Below are positions 20,509 through 33,593 of a DNA stretch of 64,000 bases, piece after piece. Numbering within the stretch: the first letter of the stretch is position 1; each line of letters opens with the position of its first letter. The translations under genes and the position numbers were made by a program. The stretch is taken from assembly GCF_949628265.1 (NCBI RefSeq), contig NC_088786.1, positions 21,225,681 to 21,289,680 on the forward strand. The letters are read 5' to 3'. The notes beneath the pieces are model-generated. The model was not told the origin of the DNA. It saw only the letters and a program-made list of their open reading frames with translations, and did no database searches. Source of the stretch: Cloeon dipterum (lineage: Eukaryota > Arthropoda > Insecta > Ephemeroptera > Baetidae).

Positions 20509-22660
20509 TTGCCTGATTGCTTCTACAGCGGAGGTGTGCTGTTTGTGTCCAGGCCCTTTTGGCTGACTACCTTTTTATCTCCCCAGAAATCGACGATCTT
20601 GCCCATTGGAGGCCAACGAATAGTGATGACGACTCTATACTCTATACCTAATTAGTTATTGAAATGAGAATACTACAGAATTGCCTCCCCTCCGCGTCTC
20701 TTTTCCAGCGAGCGGCGCGACCAGCACGAGAGGGCGGACAGCAGACTCGTGCATTATGCTTAAAATTTTCCCTCCTACAACTTAACTTTAAAAAAATCGT
20801 AATTTGCTAGGAAAATTTAACTTCTAGTATATTTGTATGCAATGACTGCAGAAAATTTTAACTTCTTGAAATGCTAGAGCAGACTGATGAATAAAAGTAC
20901 AAAATCATTTGAGCACGTGCAATAATTAATTGAGAGAAAGAGAAGGGTTTTAAAAAAAGGCTTACTTGCTTGTTTTGTTATATAGGAGCGACCTATATAT
21001 GCTAGTGCCAGACGAATCTACACGGGTTAAATCAAATAATGGGATATTGGGACCAATCAGCGATCTCCAAATTTAACATGTAAAATCCCATAAGCAGCCG
21101 CATGCAGTCACTTTAATATCGTTTTTCACGTTAATGGGACAGCAACGTCATTTATACGTACCATTTTTACTTGTCACGGTGCAGTAATTGATGCGAGATT
21201 GACTCAAAATCAGCTGCGAAAAATCAAAACAAGGCTGTCTCAATGCTGAATAATTAAATAGAATTTAAACTGCCAAATAAATCGCCATTCTTGCGATTCT
21301 TGCTATAATATGAGGTCTCAGCCAGCCGGTAAATTTTTTGTTACGTGTGTAACCCCGGTGAAAAAGTGATCAAAAATAAAAAAGTGTCTTGCGGCCCTTT
21401 GGGCCGTTAAGGCGTTAAGCACTAAGAAATTTCACGTTTAAATATTGTTAACAGCGCCCAGCGCCAGCCGCCGCTTTAAATCATGACAGTGGCTTATTAT
21501 CGCTGTGGAGTGTGGCGCTTATGAATTTTTTTAATCTCGCGCCAATTGGCCACCATGTTATATATTATATGTATAGCTAGTAGTTGCTAGACACCACAGG
21601 AGGTTGAGCCACTGCATAGCCACAGTATTAAAAGGAGCTACAAGTTAAATTTATTTTTTAGCTATCTAGGCCTCTTACAGTCTTTTATTACACTTTTTCA
21701 AACAATTATCTAAATAAAAATTATTCAATTTATTTCCTTCTAACTTTCTGCTCGTTTAAAGGTTGAAAAAACTGACGTGACATAGTATATTTCTTAACTC
21801 CTTAGCAAACTCCGATTTTGGTGCCGACTTTCAGATCGCCAGCTGATCTCTATGTTTTACACCGAGAAAACACCCAGTCCGGTTGTTGTCCAACTCTGGT
21901 AATTGACAGTTTGTCCTCAACCAAGGTATCTGCGTCGATGTAAACTAACAATCGCATGATGTTAGTTAGCAAGACGCATGCTGAGACAACTTTTTTAGAT
22001 TTGTCGAATGGGTGCGGCCTTGGGCCCAGGGACAGTTGTTGGGTGGCTCGAGATTTATTGTCAAATTGGTCGTCTGTTCGGGGAGCCTTGTATTTTCCTT
22101 CTTTCCGAATAGTTCCATCCCGAAGCTCGTTTCAACACCCGAATTGCCCAACGGCCTGGATTCCGAAACGGAAGGCAGCACCCGCGGCAACTTCTTAATT
22201 AACTCTCATCTCGGCACCGCACTGCCCTTACTTTCCCAAGGTCCCGCCTCGAAATATGAATCATCCTCTCTGTCAATTACTATTCATGCCCTCCGTCAGT
22301 CTCTCTGCGCGCTTCCTTTCACAGTCAGGGAGCGTGTTTGTTGGCTCCACGCACGGTCGCCCCATTTTTGCCCGTCACCGCATCTAGTCTGGATATTTTT
22401 TCACTTATCACCCTTGAAATTTGATCATTGTGCCGCAGAAGTCTATCCTCGCGCACCGCTTGAGGATATTGCGTTACCTCAATTATGAATTACTACAAAG
22501 AGAACGTCCAACGCGAGTGCGAGTCGCAGAGAAGGTCAAAATGATCAACTCGATACATATACATTTTTTTTCATTAATCATGACAACGACCAGATTTTTT
22601 TCGTCTCCCACTTTGCTTGATTGGCTTTTGATTGTGTGTTCTCAGCAGGTGGATTGAGCA
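20509..22660. other. Intergenic and 5' flank of the NRBP gene; no gene recognised
   Basis: A GC-rich patch at 20.68-20.76 kb and AT-rich sequence to 21.9 kb show no feature. From 21.95 to 22.66 kb overlapping short ORFs on both strands have no family look. This is probably promoter and 5' UTR of the downstream gene, with an acceptor-like TTCTCAGCAG at about 22639-22648 just before its ATG. Confidence 0.5.
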
Positions 22661-25600
22661 ATGCCATCAGGCGGCCCGGCTGGGACGAGTCGGAATCAAC
22701 AAAAGCAGAGCATGAGAGAAAGTGGCGAGGACTCGGAGGACGAGAGCGAAATTTTAGAGGAGTCACCTTGCGGACGATGGCTGAAACGGAGAGAGGAAGT
22801 GGACCAGAGGGACGTGCCGGGCATAGACTGTGCCTTTCTGGCCATGGACACGGAGGAAGGAGTCGAGGTTTGCACCAAATAATTTAAATTTAAGTTTTAA
22901 AAAAAGAAGAAGACAGCTTAAGAGAAATTTAATAAATTGCTGCAGAGGAGACAAAAACGGTCATTTCGTACAGGGTGTTAACGAGCCACGCTCGCCCCTT
23001 GGAAAATATTCTTCGGTCAGTCCGTGTGCAGATTTGCCGGAAGACTGGTGGGTATTTTAATATAGTCAGAATTGCCGACAAGGCATGGGATTATCCAAAA
23101 TCGCTCTAATTGATTCTCCTTGCACAGTTTTTAAATTTCATTTCCTGACTGGGAAACTTCCACTTCCAACTTTTCACACTCAAGTTTCTCGTGATTTGTA
23201 GAAATTAAAAATAATCCTTTTCTCGAAATTCCAGGTGGTGTGGAACGAGGTGCAGTTCTCGGAGCGGAAAAACTTCAAGATGCAAGAGGACAGCATCCAC
23301 ATGGTGTTTGAGAGCCTGACCCAGCTGGAACACGTGAACATTGTCAAATTCCACCGCTACTGGACGGACACGCACAACGACAAGCCGCGGGTCATTTTCA
23401 TCACCGAGTACATGAGCAGTGGCTCGCTGAAGCATTTCCTCAAGCGGACAAAGCGCAACCTCAAGAAACTGCCCTTCCAGTCGTGGAAACGGTGGTGCTC
23501 GCAAATCCTATCGGCGCTTAGTTATTTGCACGCGTGTACGCCGCCCATTGTGCACGGCAACCTCACCTGCGACACTATTTTCATCCAGCACAATGGACTG
23601 GTTGGTTGAGTTTTAAAATTGTTTCTTAGATCTCAATTTTACTTGAATTAGCCTAGTTTTTTTTCTAGTGGGTGCAATTTATTGATATCAAAGTCGTGGC
23701 TCAGAGATGGCGCCGCCTGGCACTTCTATATTTACGAGTTGCATGCGAACTTGCCATTACGTCAGTTTTACTGTCCTTGTAATTGGGATGAAATGGAGTT
23801 AAAATTATAGCTGTTCAAAGTTAATTTTCTTGATGCTGAGTTATGTCGTGTGTTCGTGAGCTCTTTTAATCTTCAAAGAGCAAGCTTCGCAATTTTTATT
23901 GTGCTTAAATGTATGACGGCTATATATTCTAAAAGAAAAATACGACTTATCCTTACGAATCGGGACACTTAGATTTATTAAATTTCACCACAACATGGAT
24001 AATTTGAAATTTTCGCCTGAATTCACCTGTTGTGTAGTGTTTGAAACCGTCAATAGATGGCGCCACTGGTCAGTTACGATTTTAAGTCGCTTCTGATGTG
24101 ATTTCAGACTCAAATCTGCATCTAGTAAGATTTATTTTGATTTGAGTACAGCAAAAATAGTCCAGCTAATCGCCGTAGAAATGTCAGCAAGGATTTTTTG
24201 TTATTGTTCATTGGTTTTTCCTTGCATGCTCTAGGGAAATCGCGTGCAACACAATTACGGCAAGTGGGAAAGTTGAATTTTTCTTGAGATGTTTACACAG
24301 ACCCAGGCTATCCTGAAAAATATTCCCTGCTGCTTAGTTTTTGGTTAAATCAAGTCAGGTTTTACATTAATTTAGTGTTAAAGTGGGAAGTGCAGCGATA
24401 TGTTACTACCTGGTTTCCACCGTTCTTTACCAGTTGGTTTTTGCCCATTTTTTGGGCAAGAATGGCGAGATATTTTTAGTTCTTCTACCCTAAAATCCGA
24501 AAGAAGCACAAAATATGCTCCTTTGTATGTTTATAAAGGAAAAATACTATTTCTGCCCTTACAATTTTTTTTAATGATTGCAACTATTTCGTTCAAGATA
24601 ATTATATAAATTGGTAGAAAACCCAGTAATCTGCATAAAAAATATTGCGGGGATTCTGTAACCCTGTTTAAAGGACAAGGATGAAAAAAACAATACTTTA
24701 TTCATTTGAAGTTGAAATTCTGAAAATGAGAGTGCCGTTGGAATTTTTGTAATCGTCCTATGCTTTGTCCGTGAAGGGCTGAGTAAAGAGAGCGGCCATA
24801 TTGAGACGCTCCCTGATTTTGTTCCTTGCTAATTATTAATTAGAACAGCAGGGAAAATAAACTAAAATTTCAACAAGCAGCCCTAGAATCATTAAAAATT
24901 GACCAACTTGAGCAGGGATCACGTCAAAAAACTGCCGCTCTCTTTAACCAGAGCTTGACCGCGGAGGACGATTCAAAAAATAAAACGGCTCTCTGATTTA
25001 TAGAAATTTTAGCTTGATATATTTTTATCATTTTGACACACATTTTTCCTTTGAATTTTCTATACATGACGTATATCATTGATTTAAAATTATTATTTCC
25101 AGGTAAAAATTGGTTCTGTGGCGCCGGACGCCATCAACCACCATGTGAAAACTTGCCAGGGCATGGCGCGGAACGCGCACTACCTCGCTCCCGAGTATGG
25201 CACAAACGCGCCCATAACGCCGGCCGCGGACATTTACGCGTTCGGCATGTGCGCCCTTGAGATGGCCGTGCTGGAAATAGCAGGCGAGCAGTCGGGCCCC
25301 ATCACGCCCGACCAGATCGAGCGTGCCATCGATAGTCTGGAGGGCGAGTTGCAGAAGGACCTCATCAGACAGTGTCTGCATGCAGAGCCGGCCAAGCGAC
25401 CTACCGCCCGCCAACTTCTGCTCCACCCCCTGCTCTTCGATGTGCACCCGCTCAAGTTGCTCGCGGCCCACTCGGTTGCCAAACACTCGGACGGCCTCCC
25501 CGAAGGCCACGAACGTCCTCCTACGTCAGTTTTTGCTGTGTGCAACGGTCGCAAAATCCTTTATCAGGTAAATTTGCGGAATTTGTTGGCTTTAAACATT

Positions 25601-27950
25601 CTGGTCTGTGGGATACATTTTGAGGTGGCGGATGACTGTTCAGGCTGAGCTGAAATTTAGCCTGGTGGCGGCTGACAAATTTATTAAGTGAAAATTGAAA
25701 AGTGGAGACAAGTTTTTTCACCGGCACTTTTCGATTTTTTTTTTAACTTTTGATCGTGGCTGGCACAGCTTACAAGGAAAATCATAGGATTCGACGTTTT
25801 AGATTTTGGTGATTTTATTGAAATCGTGTAGTACGCAACGAGTTCTGAGATTTCAACAGGGGAAATTTGTAATTCGACAGAGTTTGAAAATTTTGAGGCT
25901 CCGAAGGTTAAAAAATTATGAGGAATCATTCAAAATCGAATTATTAAACCAGTCTCTCAATCCTGATGATATTGTATAGGTAGACTTTACTTGACAAGAC
26001 AAATCATGGGTCAGTTTTAAAATTCGCGAAAAAGTTTATAATCTCTAGATATTTGTCGAGAAATTCACTGTGGCTGGCTGAGACCTCTTTTTTTAATTTG
26101 TTGCTCGATTTTTAGGGTGCCCTTAAAAGTTTTTTATGGATTTATATGGCATCGTAATTCATGCGTAGCAGCAGTGTTTACTTTCTTCAAACGTCATGAG
26201 GCCACACGTGACCTTTCGATTGTTGCGTATTTTTTTTATTATGCACTTACAGCAGTTTGTTCTTTAATGGCGACATCAGATAAGAAATAATTAATGCGTA
26301 CGCCAGAAATAGTATCCAAGTTAGAGGCTGCTTTGAGTAAACAGCGTCTACATTTATTTTAATTTGTTGACATGTTGAGGAAAATGTTCAAGGGTTGTTT
26401 CAAGGTTAAAATTACAACTTCCAGTGACAACAACATCACCACAAACCTAGCTAGCCAATTTAAAAATACATGGTTTGGTGATCTCCAGTTGTGATCAATC
26501 ATTGCGGGGGTTTCAAACTATTCTGGCTTTATTTAGTACATTTTACATAGCTGGTTCTAACATTTTTTCAATAGAATGTAGAAATTTGAAGCTGTAAAGG
26601 GGGTTGAGTTAGCTAGCACAAATGTCAGCCTTGATTTTTTATCAAGCAAGTGCCTTTTAAAACCGATATTGGGACTGATTCTAATTTTAAAAATTGCGGA
26701 GCACAAAATTGTTTGATTGCTTGGTAATTTACTCAAAGGCTAAATAAAACAATTTTAAGGCTGTGCTGACAGATGTTCTTACCAGACCTTAATTTTATAG
26801 GGGAAATTTTTCCTGGTCTTGCGTTCTTATTAATTTATCAAAATATTTTAAGATTATTTTTTATTTATATTACTTAAGAAATTTAATTAAATATTGTGTG
26901 TTAATAATGTTGAAATAAATTAACTTGAATCTCTGCCAAACAGGAATTTGGTAGAAAGCGCTCAAAATGACAAATATTTCTTATTCTGGAATTTGAAAGA
27001 ATATAAATTTATTTTATTTTCGCTCTAGCGTAAAATAGCTGTGCCCTTTTTTAAAGTGTGATAAAAGGTTTGAATGCTTTCCCTGTATTAATTTTTTACT
27101 CTACGTGAAGGCGTTTTCACATTTCTTCTGATTAATTAAGTAGTCTTGTTTTCATTGTTTGAAAGGTGAGACTTTATTTTTTCTCAACACTTTTCGGCTC
27201 TAATTGACACCCTAATCAAAGAAATTGAGAATTTTTAAATTATAAAAAAAATGAAGAAAAATATTCCTTATTTTTAAAAAATGACTACAGAAATAAATTT
27301 TTCTAGAAACATGAAAAAGAATGCGTTACCCTGATTTTTATTATCATCGCTCAGACAATTTAGCGTCAGACTTAGTGCCGTAAATCCTGCCATAAAAGCG
27401 ACAAACCAATTTCCTGCCATAAAAAAATCGAGCACTTATGTTGAAGTGTCGTTTTGCTTTCTTCGCTCGTCCCATCGCAACAAAAGAAAAACCAGAGCCC
27501 TAATTTTGCGACGAATGATAATTTCAGGAGCTGGAGCACACGGAACGGCTAGGCAAGTACCTCGAGGACGTGAAGTACGGGATCTACCCACTGACGGCGT
27601 ACGCGCCGCCACGGACGCGGGCGACGTCGCCCGAGGTGACCGCTGAGTCGGTCAAGTCGCTGAGCCCGGAGCCGGTGGACGTGGAAACGCGGCGAGTCGT
27701 CACGATGATGTGCTCAGTGAAACGCCGCGACGAGGCTGTGATGTCGAACGACCTGCAGGTGACCCTGCTGCTGCGCATGGACGACAAGATGAACCGGCAG
27801 TTGACGTGTCCCGTGGTATCTGGTGACTCTGCGAGCGCGCTGGCCCAGGAACTGGTGCACTTTGGGTTTGTCAGCGAACTGGACCGCGTGTCTGTGGAGG
27901 AGCTGCTGGTCGAGCAGCTGCGCAATCACGTGCACCTTCAAGGCAAATGA
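22661..27950 (+). CDS. NRBP1: Nuclear receptor-binding protein, pseudokinase (NRBP1 / Drosophila Madm orthologue)
   Basis: Kinase-like adaptor protein acting in vesicle traffic, growth signalling and ubiquitin-ligase or TSC22 complexes (family knowledge). Four exons: 22661-22867, 23235-23600, 25103-25567 and 27528-27950, all joined in phase, encode 486 residues. The acidic SEDESEILEESPCGRW block (about 22-38) precedes the pseudokinase domain. The catalytic HRD is replaced by HGN (about 176-178, VHGNLTCDT) and the DFG position reads SVA (about 196-198, KIGSVAPD), so ATP-dependent catalysis is not expected, as in all NRBPs. A conserved C-terminal part follows (YLEDVKYGIYPLTAYA, VETRRVVTMMCSV). 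Compared with human NRBP1 (535 residues) it is shorter mainly in the N-terminal linker and in the loop before YLEDV. The start is the first in-frame ATG after an acceptor-like AG. Confidence 0.96.
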
Positions 27951-28778
27951 CCCGACTTGAATTTACGCGTTGAATCAAAAAGCCAAACGACTGACTCTGA
28001 GCTCCGGCCCCGCGCCGCCTTCCACAAGGACTCGCAGCAAAGAGAGAGACAGAAAGAAATTGGATATTAGCAATATATCTATTACGGATATGTCTATTTT
28101 CAAGATTATAATTTATGTTGCTTACATGTTTTTATGATAAAGAGAAAGTGCTTTGCAAAATAAGTATTTTTTGCACACAGCCTTATTATTTGTACACTTG
28201 GTATGATAAATATTATTATATATATGATACAATATATATATAAATATATTCCTCGCGTAAGAAGGAAAAGGTTTTCCTCCCGAATCTTCTCTGATGGCCG
28301 CAATTCGCTTGCGTAATTTTATTAACTCGTCACACACACACACCTTCTCTTGTATTGTAAGAAAGGGAATCTTTTTTGTTTTCTTTTGATTACACGAACA
28401 CACACACACACCGCTATAAAGCTTTTAATTGTGAAAATCGGTACAGACCCGGACGGTAATCAGAAGGCAAGTGGGCACTTTCTCTCTGCGCGCGTCATGG
28501 AGAACTGCATTTATTTTGTACCGTCTCGATCCTCAGAAATCTCCCTCACTTGCCAACGCAATGGATTGTCACTCTCTCTGTGGTTCAACTCCGGATGCTA
28601 CAACACACACGCTACTTGGTGATGAATTCTCAAAAATAAACTGAGCTATGATGCTTACAAAACAAACGAAAACGCATTTTGGTCCACACCTCCATCGACT
28701 CTTTTATCGCAAAAACGACGCGTTTTCCATCTTGTGTATCATGCTTCTTTTATTTGCTCTGTATTAGGAACTGTTTCC

Positions 28779-28784
28779 AATAAA
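28779..28784 (+). terminator. Possible polyadenylation signal of the NRBP gene
   Basis: AATAAA lies about 830 bp after the stop codon in a region without other features. Two CA-type microsatellites (about 28329-28343 and 28399-28411) lie in the presumed 3' UTR. Confidence 0.4.
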
Positions 28785-29032
28785 ACCAGATACGAAATTT
28801 TCATTTTGTTGCTTTAATGGAACAAGACAAGATGAGAGAAACAAAATTAGATTTTGACTCAAAAAAATATCGTGGAAAATCGTAGAAACCTAGAGAAAAA
28901 ATAACTATGACATAGGTGATCAATAATCTACCTGGTCTACATGATTTCATATCATTTAACTATTTCCAACCTCCGTTTGCTAACTCTGTTGCACAGTTGA
29001 TTTGTTAATTGCGAGAGGATATGCTACTACTC

Positions 29033-29622
29033 ACAAGGCAACCCTGGCTACGTTCCGCTCTAAAATGCAATTTTTTTGCCTGAAACTTGACTGAACACTT
29101 TCAACAAGTTAGAAGAAAATGACCAATATCATTTTTTAACTAGCATCATTTCCGAGTTACAAATTTACAATGGCGGTTTATGGAGATTTTTATTTTGATT
29201 CTTTAAAATAAGAATTTTTGTCTAAACATGACGAAATTTTGTATGAGACGAATCGATCAATCTGACAAAATCCTGAATTTTACAAATGGAACCAATTGAG
29301 GAGTCCTAAACAAATAAAATATTATTTTCAATATGACAAATATAACAAATTTTTCAGCTTTTAGAATATGTGGTAACATTGGAAAGTAAAAAGTGAACTA
29401 TCGGTCGATTTGTCTCGTCAAGCGGAATCTATGTACCGAAATCTTCACGATTGATCAAAAATGGTATTTCCGCATTAATTTTCAAAGATTTTCATGGAAA
29501 ATTTGTCTGTTCTGTAACTTGAAAATAATGCTAGATTGGAAACTTTGGACAGGTGGTTCATGTAAACATCACAATGAGGATAAATTTGCGTGTCAGAGCG
29601 GAACGAAGCCAGGGTTTCCCTT
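29033..29622. repeat. Foldback element of about 590 bp
   Basis: The left end ACAAGGCAACCCTGGCTACG (about 29034) and the right end (CGAAGCCAGGGTTTCCCTTG, about 29603) are inverse copies. Further inward, GAGACGAATCGATC and its near inverse (ATCGGTCGATTTGTCTCG, about 29400) also pair, so the arms extend towards the centre. No ORF is present. Confidence 0.6.
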
Positions 29623-29639
29623 GTCAGGATAAGGGTACA

Positions 29640-31135
29640 AGGGACACTTCACAAGTGACACTATTACACATTATATTCATTAACATTGTTTAAGGGCGCC
29701 CGTCAGCGCCTCAGTTTGGCTTTTTTTTAAAAGGAAGAAGAGATTTGCCTGAAACATCTTTTGAGCCTCGGGCCTGCTTTTTTGAGTCATTATGCCAGCA
29801 ACTTGCATCCCTATTTATTTTTTGCTACCCTTTTGAAAATTAAATTTCTTTTCACTCACATTCAACGAATTAATCTAGAGTAGAGATAATAACAAAGTAT
29901 TTAAATAGGAATTTTTAAGCGTACAATTAGAGATTTCCTCTTAAGTATATCTTCGCATCCGTGCCACCGTTTCTGCTGATACTCAATGAAGGAAAAACGT
30001 GTCCACGAGCTCAAAAGAGACTCAAAAAATTTTGTCCGCTCCACTCGGCTGTAGTGTGTCAACAACGCATTATGATTCAAGTGTCTCCCCAATATCAGGT
30101 TCTCGACTCAAGTATGCCAACAAGGATTCAAAAAATATTTCTTTCATCACAATTATTTCAGCAGTTCATTCTTTGCTACAACCTTAAGATTACATTATAG
30201 GAATGCTTAAATCTCAAATATTCATCCAGCGGATTTTTCCACACGCACGGTTTGTTTCAAGTTAACCCGAGGCTCTGACAAAAATATATTATATGTTTTA
30301 TTCAGCAATTTTGCGCCATTTTTGAGTCTTATACGTTGCGGGTGAATAGCCTTGCGCAAGTTACAGTTGCGTTTTTTTTTCATTTTGTATTCGTTAGCAC
30401 ACAAATTTTAGTCCGCAGACTACGGATAACGCGGTTGACAATATCTATTTTTAATTGCGTGTTACGAGACATTGCAAAAAATGTTCGACCAGTAAAATTT
30501 TTTGCTAGTATACACGATTGCCATGGACTTCAAATAAAAACTTTTGCAGGCCCTGCCTTTGCGGTGACAAACTGAAAAGGCCAACAAGAAATTGAAACTA
30601 CACAAAAATTAACAAAATAGCAGGAAAATAACAACAAAAACGTGGAGAACTGCAAATAAAAAAAAACTATAAAAGAGAAAGTTAGCTTCTTACTATAAGA
30701 TTCGAGATTACGTAAGCTTTTATTAATTAAAAAGTGAGTCCTATGACAAAACGTTGAGTTGCACTAGACAGGAAACATCTCACAAGGAAATTCCATGGAT
30801 TTGATGTTTTAGTTTTTGGTGAAACAATCAAAATAATTCAATTCATGTAAGCTTTCGCCAAATGAATCATGAAAAAAATTGGTAAAATTTCAATTTGACG
30901 ATTTACGAGAATTAAAAATTTACCAAAAAAAATGCTAATTCGATTTCAAATACAGCTTTTGCTGTGAAACTAGGATTAGAGACAATATTTGATAAGATTA
31001 ATCAATATGGTTTTTTCATCGAGAAATTTCAAAAAATTCCCCAGTTACCGAAATAGGTTCACGCGACCTGGAAGTCAGTTTTGTAATATTTGAAAATAAT
31101 GTTATCTGGAACCAATCGAGTACGTAGCACAGGAT
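29640..31135. other. Intergenic, AT-rich; no gene recognised
   Basis: Short ORFs around 29.9-30.6 kb lack family features and splice support. I see nothing else. Confidence 0.5.
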
Positions 31136-31139
31136 TTTA

Positions 31140-31640
31140 ATTTTTGACAGTGCCGATCGATTCCTGGGAGTCAAATTAGGTCATGAAACCAATTAATTGG
31201 TCCACAATTCGACACAACGTGCCAAAAATCGGTATTTGGCGTTAAATCTCAACCCAGCAAAAATTGTGCCACACCAATGCCGCCGATCAATCAGAGAAGA
31301 TTGTTGGATTGGACATAGCGATGGCCAAAGATCGAGACATCAGCGCCACAGTGAGGGCCAGCAGAATCAAGTCACGCGACAAGTTAGTGACCTGTTAGCT
31401 TACGCGGACTGTCCATATGGCGCTGCCGTCTGGATCCTCGGCCAGCGTTGCCAATCAGAGAACTAATTGGTCGCCGGCGTTCTCCTGGCACCTTTTGCTA
31501 GGCTCAGACCAAAAACCACCAAGGTAACTGTTTATACGTTTCCGGCGAATTTTGGCTTGTCGAATTTTCGACCAAATGATTCACTTAGCTTAATTCGACC
31601 CTCATAAATCGATAGGCACTTTAAAAAATGCTACTATTAT
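31140..31640. repeat. Diverged foldback MITE, same family as 34216-34637
   Basis: The left end (GTGCCGATCGATTCCTGGGA, about 31150) and the right end (CCCTCATAAATCGATAGGCAC, about 31601) are inverse relatives. They match the terminal words of the intact element inside the menin gene (ACCAATCGATTCTTGAGGG). The interior is different and contains no convincing ORF. Confidence 0.55.
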
Positions 31641-31666
31641 GAACTTTTTGCAGCAATGTGAAGTTA

Positions 31667-33186
31667 TCCACTCGTCCAGCCAATAGAATCCTTTTAGCCT
31701 CTAGCCACTAGAGGGAGCCAAAATATCAGGATATTGCTCGTTCTTATCGATACCCAGATATTGTATTGTTCCAAACAACCCATGAATAAATTAAACAACA
31801 ACAAAAAGCTAAGATGTTGAATTTAAAACAAAAGCCTGCTATTTGTTTGGAAATTTTTGGAATTGTATATTTTCAATAAACTAAGATCCGAATTTCCAAC
31901 GCGATACTGTTAATGATCACATTAACTATGATTCCAGAGAGTTTCAAAAACTTTTACTGTCTAGAACTTTCAAATTCAAAAGTTATTTTTTTAAATCCTT
32001 GAAATATATTGTAAAAAAAACTGAGATGGGTCTCTCTGAATATCCAACGCGATTCTTTTTATGATGACATTTCCTATGATTCCTGTTAGTTTCAAGAACT
32101 TTTATAGTATAGATTTCTAAAATTCGAATTTGGAAATTAATTTTGAAATCTTTAGATTTAAAAAAAAAACTGAGATGGATCCATTTGAATTTCCAACGCG
32201 ATTCTTTTTAAGATGACCTCAACTATGATTCCGGTGAGTTTCAACAACTTATATTGTCTAAAAATTTTAAAATGAATATCAAGCTATATATTTTGGAAAT
32301 CTTTGGAATATTATTTTAATAAAAAAAACTGAGATGGGTCCGTCGGAATTCCCCACGTGATTCTCTTTATGATGACATTATCAATGATTGCTGTGAGTTA
32401 CAAAAACTTTAATCGTCCAGAGTTTTTAAATTGAATATTGAGCTATATTTTAGAAATCTTTGGAATTTTATTTGGATAAATTGGAAATTCAGATGAACCC
32501 ATAAGTTTTTATTAAAAATTCCAAAGATTTCAAGCTCATATAGCTCAATATTAATTTAAAACACTCCAGACTACAAAAGTTCTTGAAACTAATAGTTAAT
32601 ATGGTCATAAGCAGCATCGCGTTGGAAATTCAGATGGACCCATCTGTTTTTTTAAACAAAATTCTAAAAAATTAAAGTAAAACATATAGCGTGATATTCA
32701 TTTCAAAATTCTAGACGACAAAAGTTCTTAAAACTCACAGAAATCAATGTAGTTAATGTGGTCCGAAAGAGAATCGCATTTGGAAGTCAAATGGTCCCAT
32801 TTCAGCTATTAAAAAAATACAATGAATTTCAAAATAAATGGCCAGATTTTGAATTTGAGAATTCTAGAAGATAAAAGTTCTTGACACTAACATGAATCAT
32901 ACACAATGACATCATTAACATCTAATGGCTAGATTTTACACCATAAAAGTTCATGAAACTCACAGGAATTGTAGTTAATGTGATCATTCACAGAATCGCG
33001 TTGGAAATTCTGATGGACCCATCTTAGCTTTTTTTTTCAATAAAATTATGATAAATTTATTCACTGGTTGTTGCAGACAACCGATTCTCTGGGCATAGAA
33101 AGTATCGTCCAATATCCCAATATGTTGGCTCCCTCTAGTGGCTAAAAGCATTCTACTGGCTGGGACGAGTGGCTAACTTCACACAG
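31667..33186. mobile_element. Large foldback element with arms made of tandem 150-bp units
   Basis: The ends are inverse copies: GTGAAGTTATCCACTCGTCC (31668) and GACGAGTGGCTAACTTCACA (33165), extending through a TAGCCACTAGAGGGAGCC block. Inside, the left arm has four direct units of 144-158 bp (starts near 31878, 32022, 32170 and 32328; key words CCAACGCGATTC and ACTGAGATGG). The right arm holds about four units in reverse (GAATCGCGTTGG and CAGATGGACCCAT near 32610, 32770 and 32990). This recalls Drosophila FB elements, whose inverted arms are tandem arrays. There is no transposase, so movement would need help in trans. Confidence 0.75.
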
Positions 33187-33593
33187 CGGAAAAAATATCA
33201 CGGTTGAACGAAAACCGACATCAAAATTTGAGTTCGATTTTAAATCTAAGCCCGAAACTCGCACAATCCGTCAAATCAAAAACCTTCCCTACTGATATTT
33301 CTGAACTGTTTGAACAAAACAAGATTCAAAATCAATGATTTCTCGTTAAACTAAAACATGGAATCCTGAGTTTCCTTTTTGATATCAAATTCGCGGTTTC
33401 CAAAGTAAAGTTAAAACCAATCTAGCCACCAAATTTTGGCCAGTAATTAATTAATAAATATGTCACATGACGTCAACTGACTGAAGGATCCTTCCTAGCA
33501 AAATCGTGGCAATTTAACAAGGGCAAAAATTTCCAGCACAAGAAAAAAGAAAACTATTTAGGTATCACTTTCCGGCGGCGGCGCGTCAACTCC

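Noticed and set aside
22012-22488. 158-residue plus-strand ORF before NRBP
   Set aside because: No family resemblance, overlapped by antisense ORFs, and it lies in the presumed promoter or 5' UTR.
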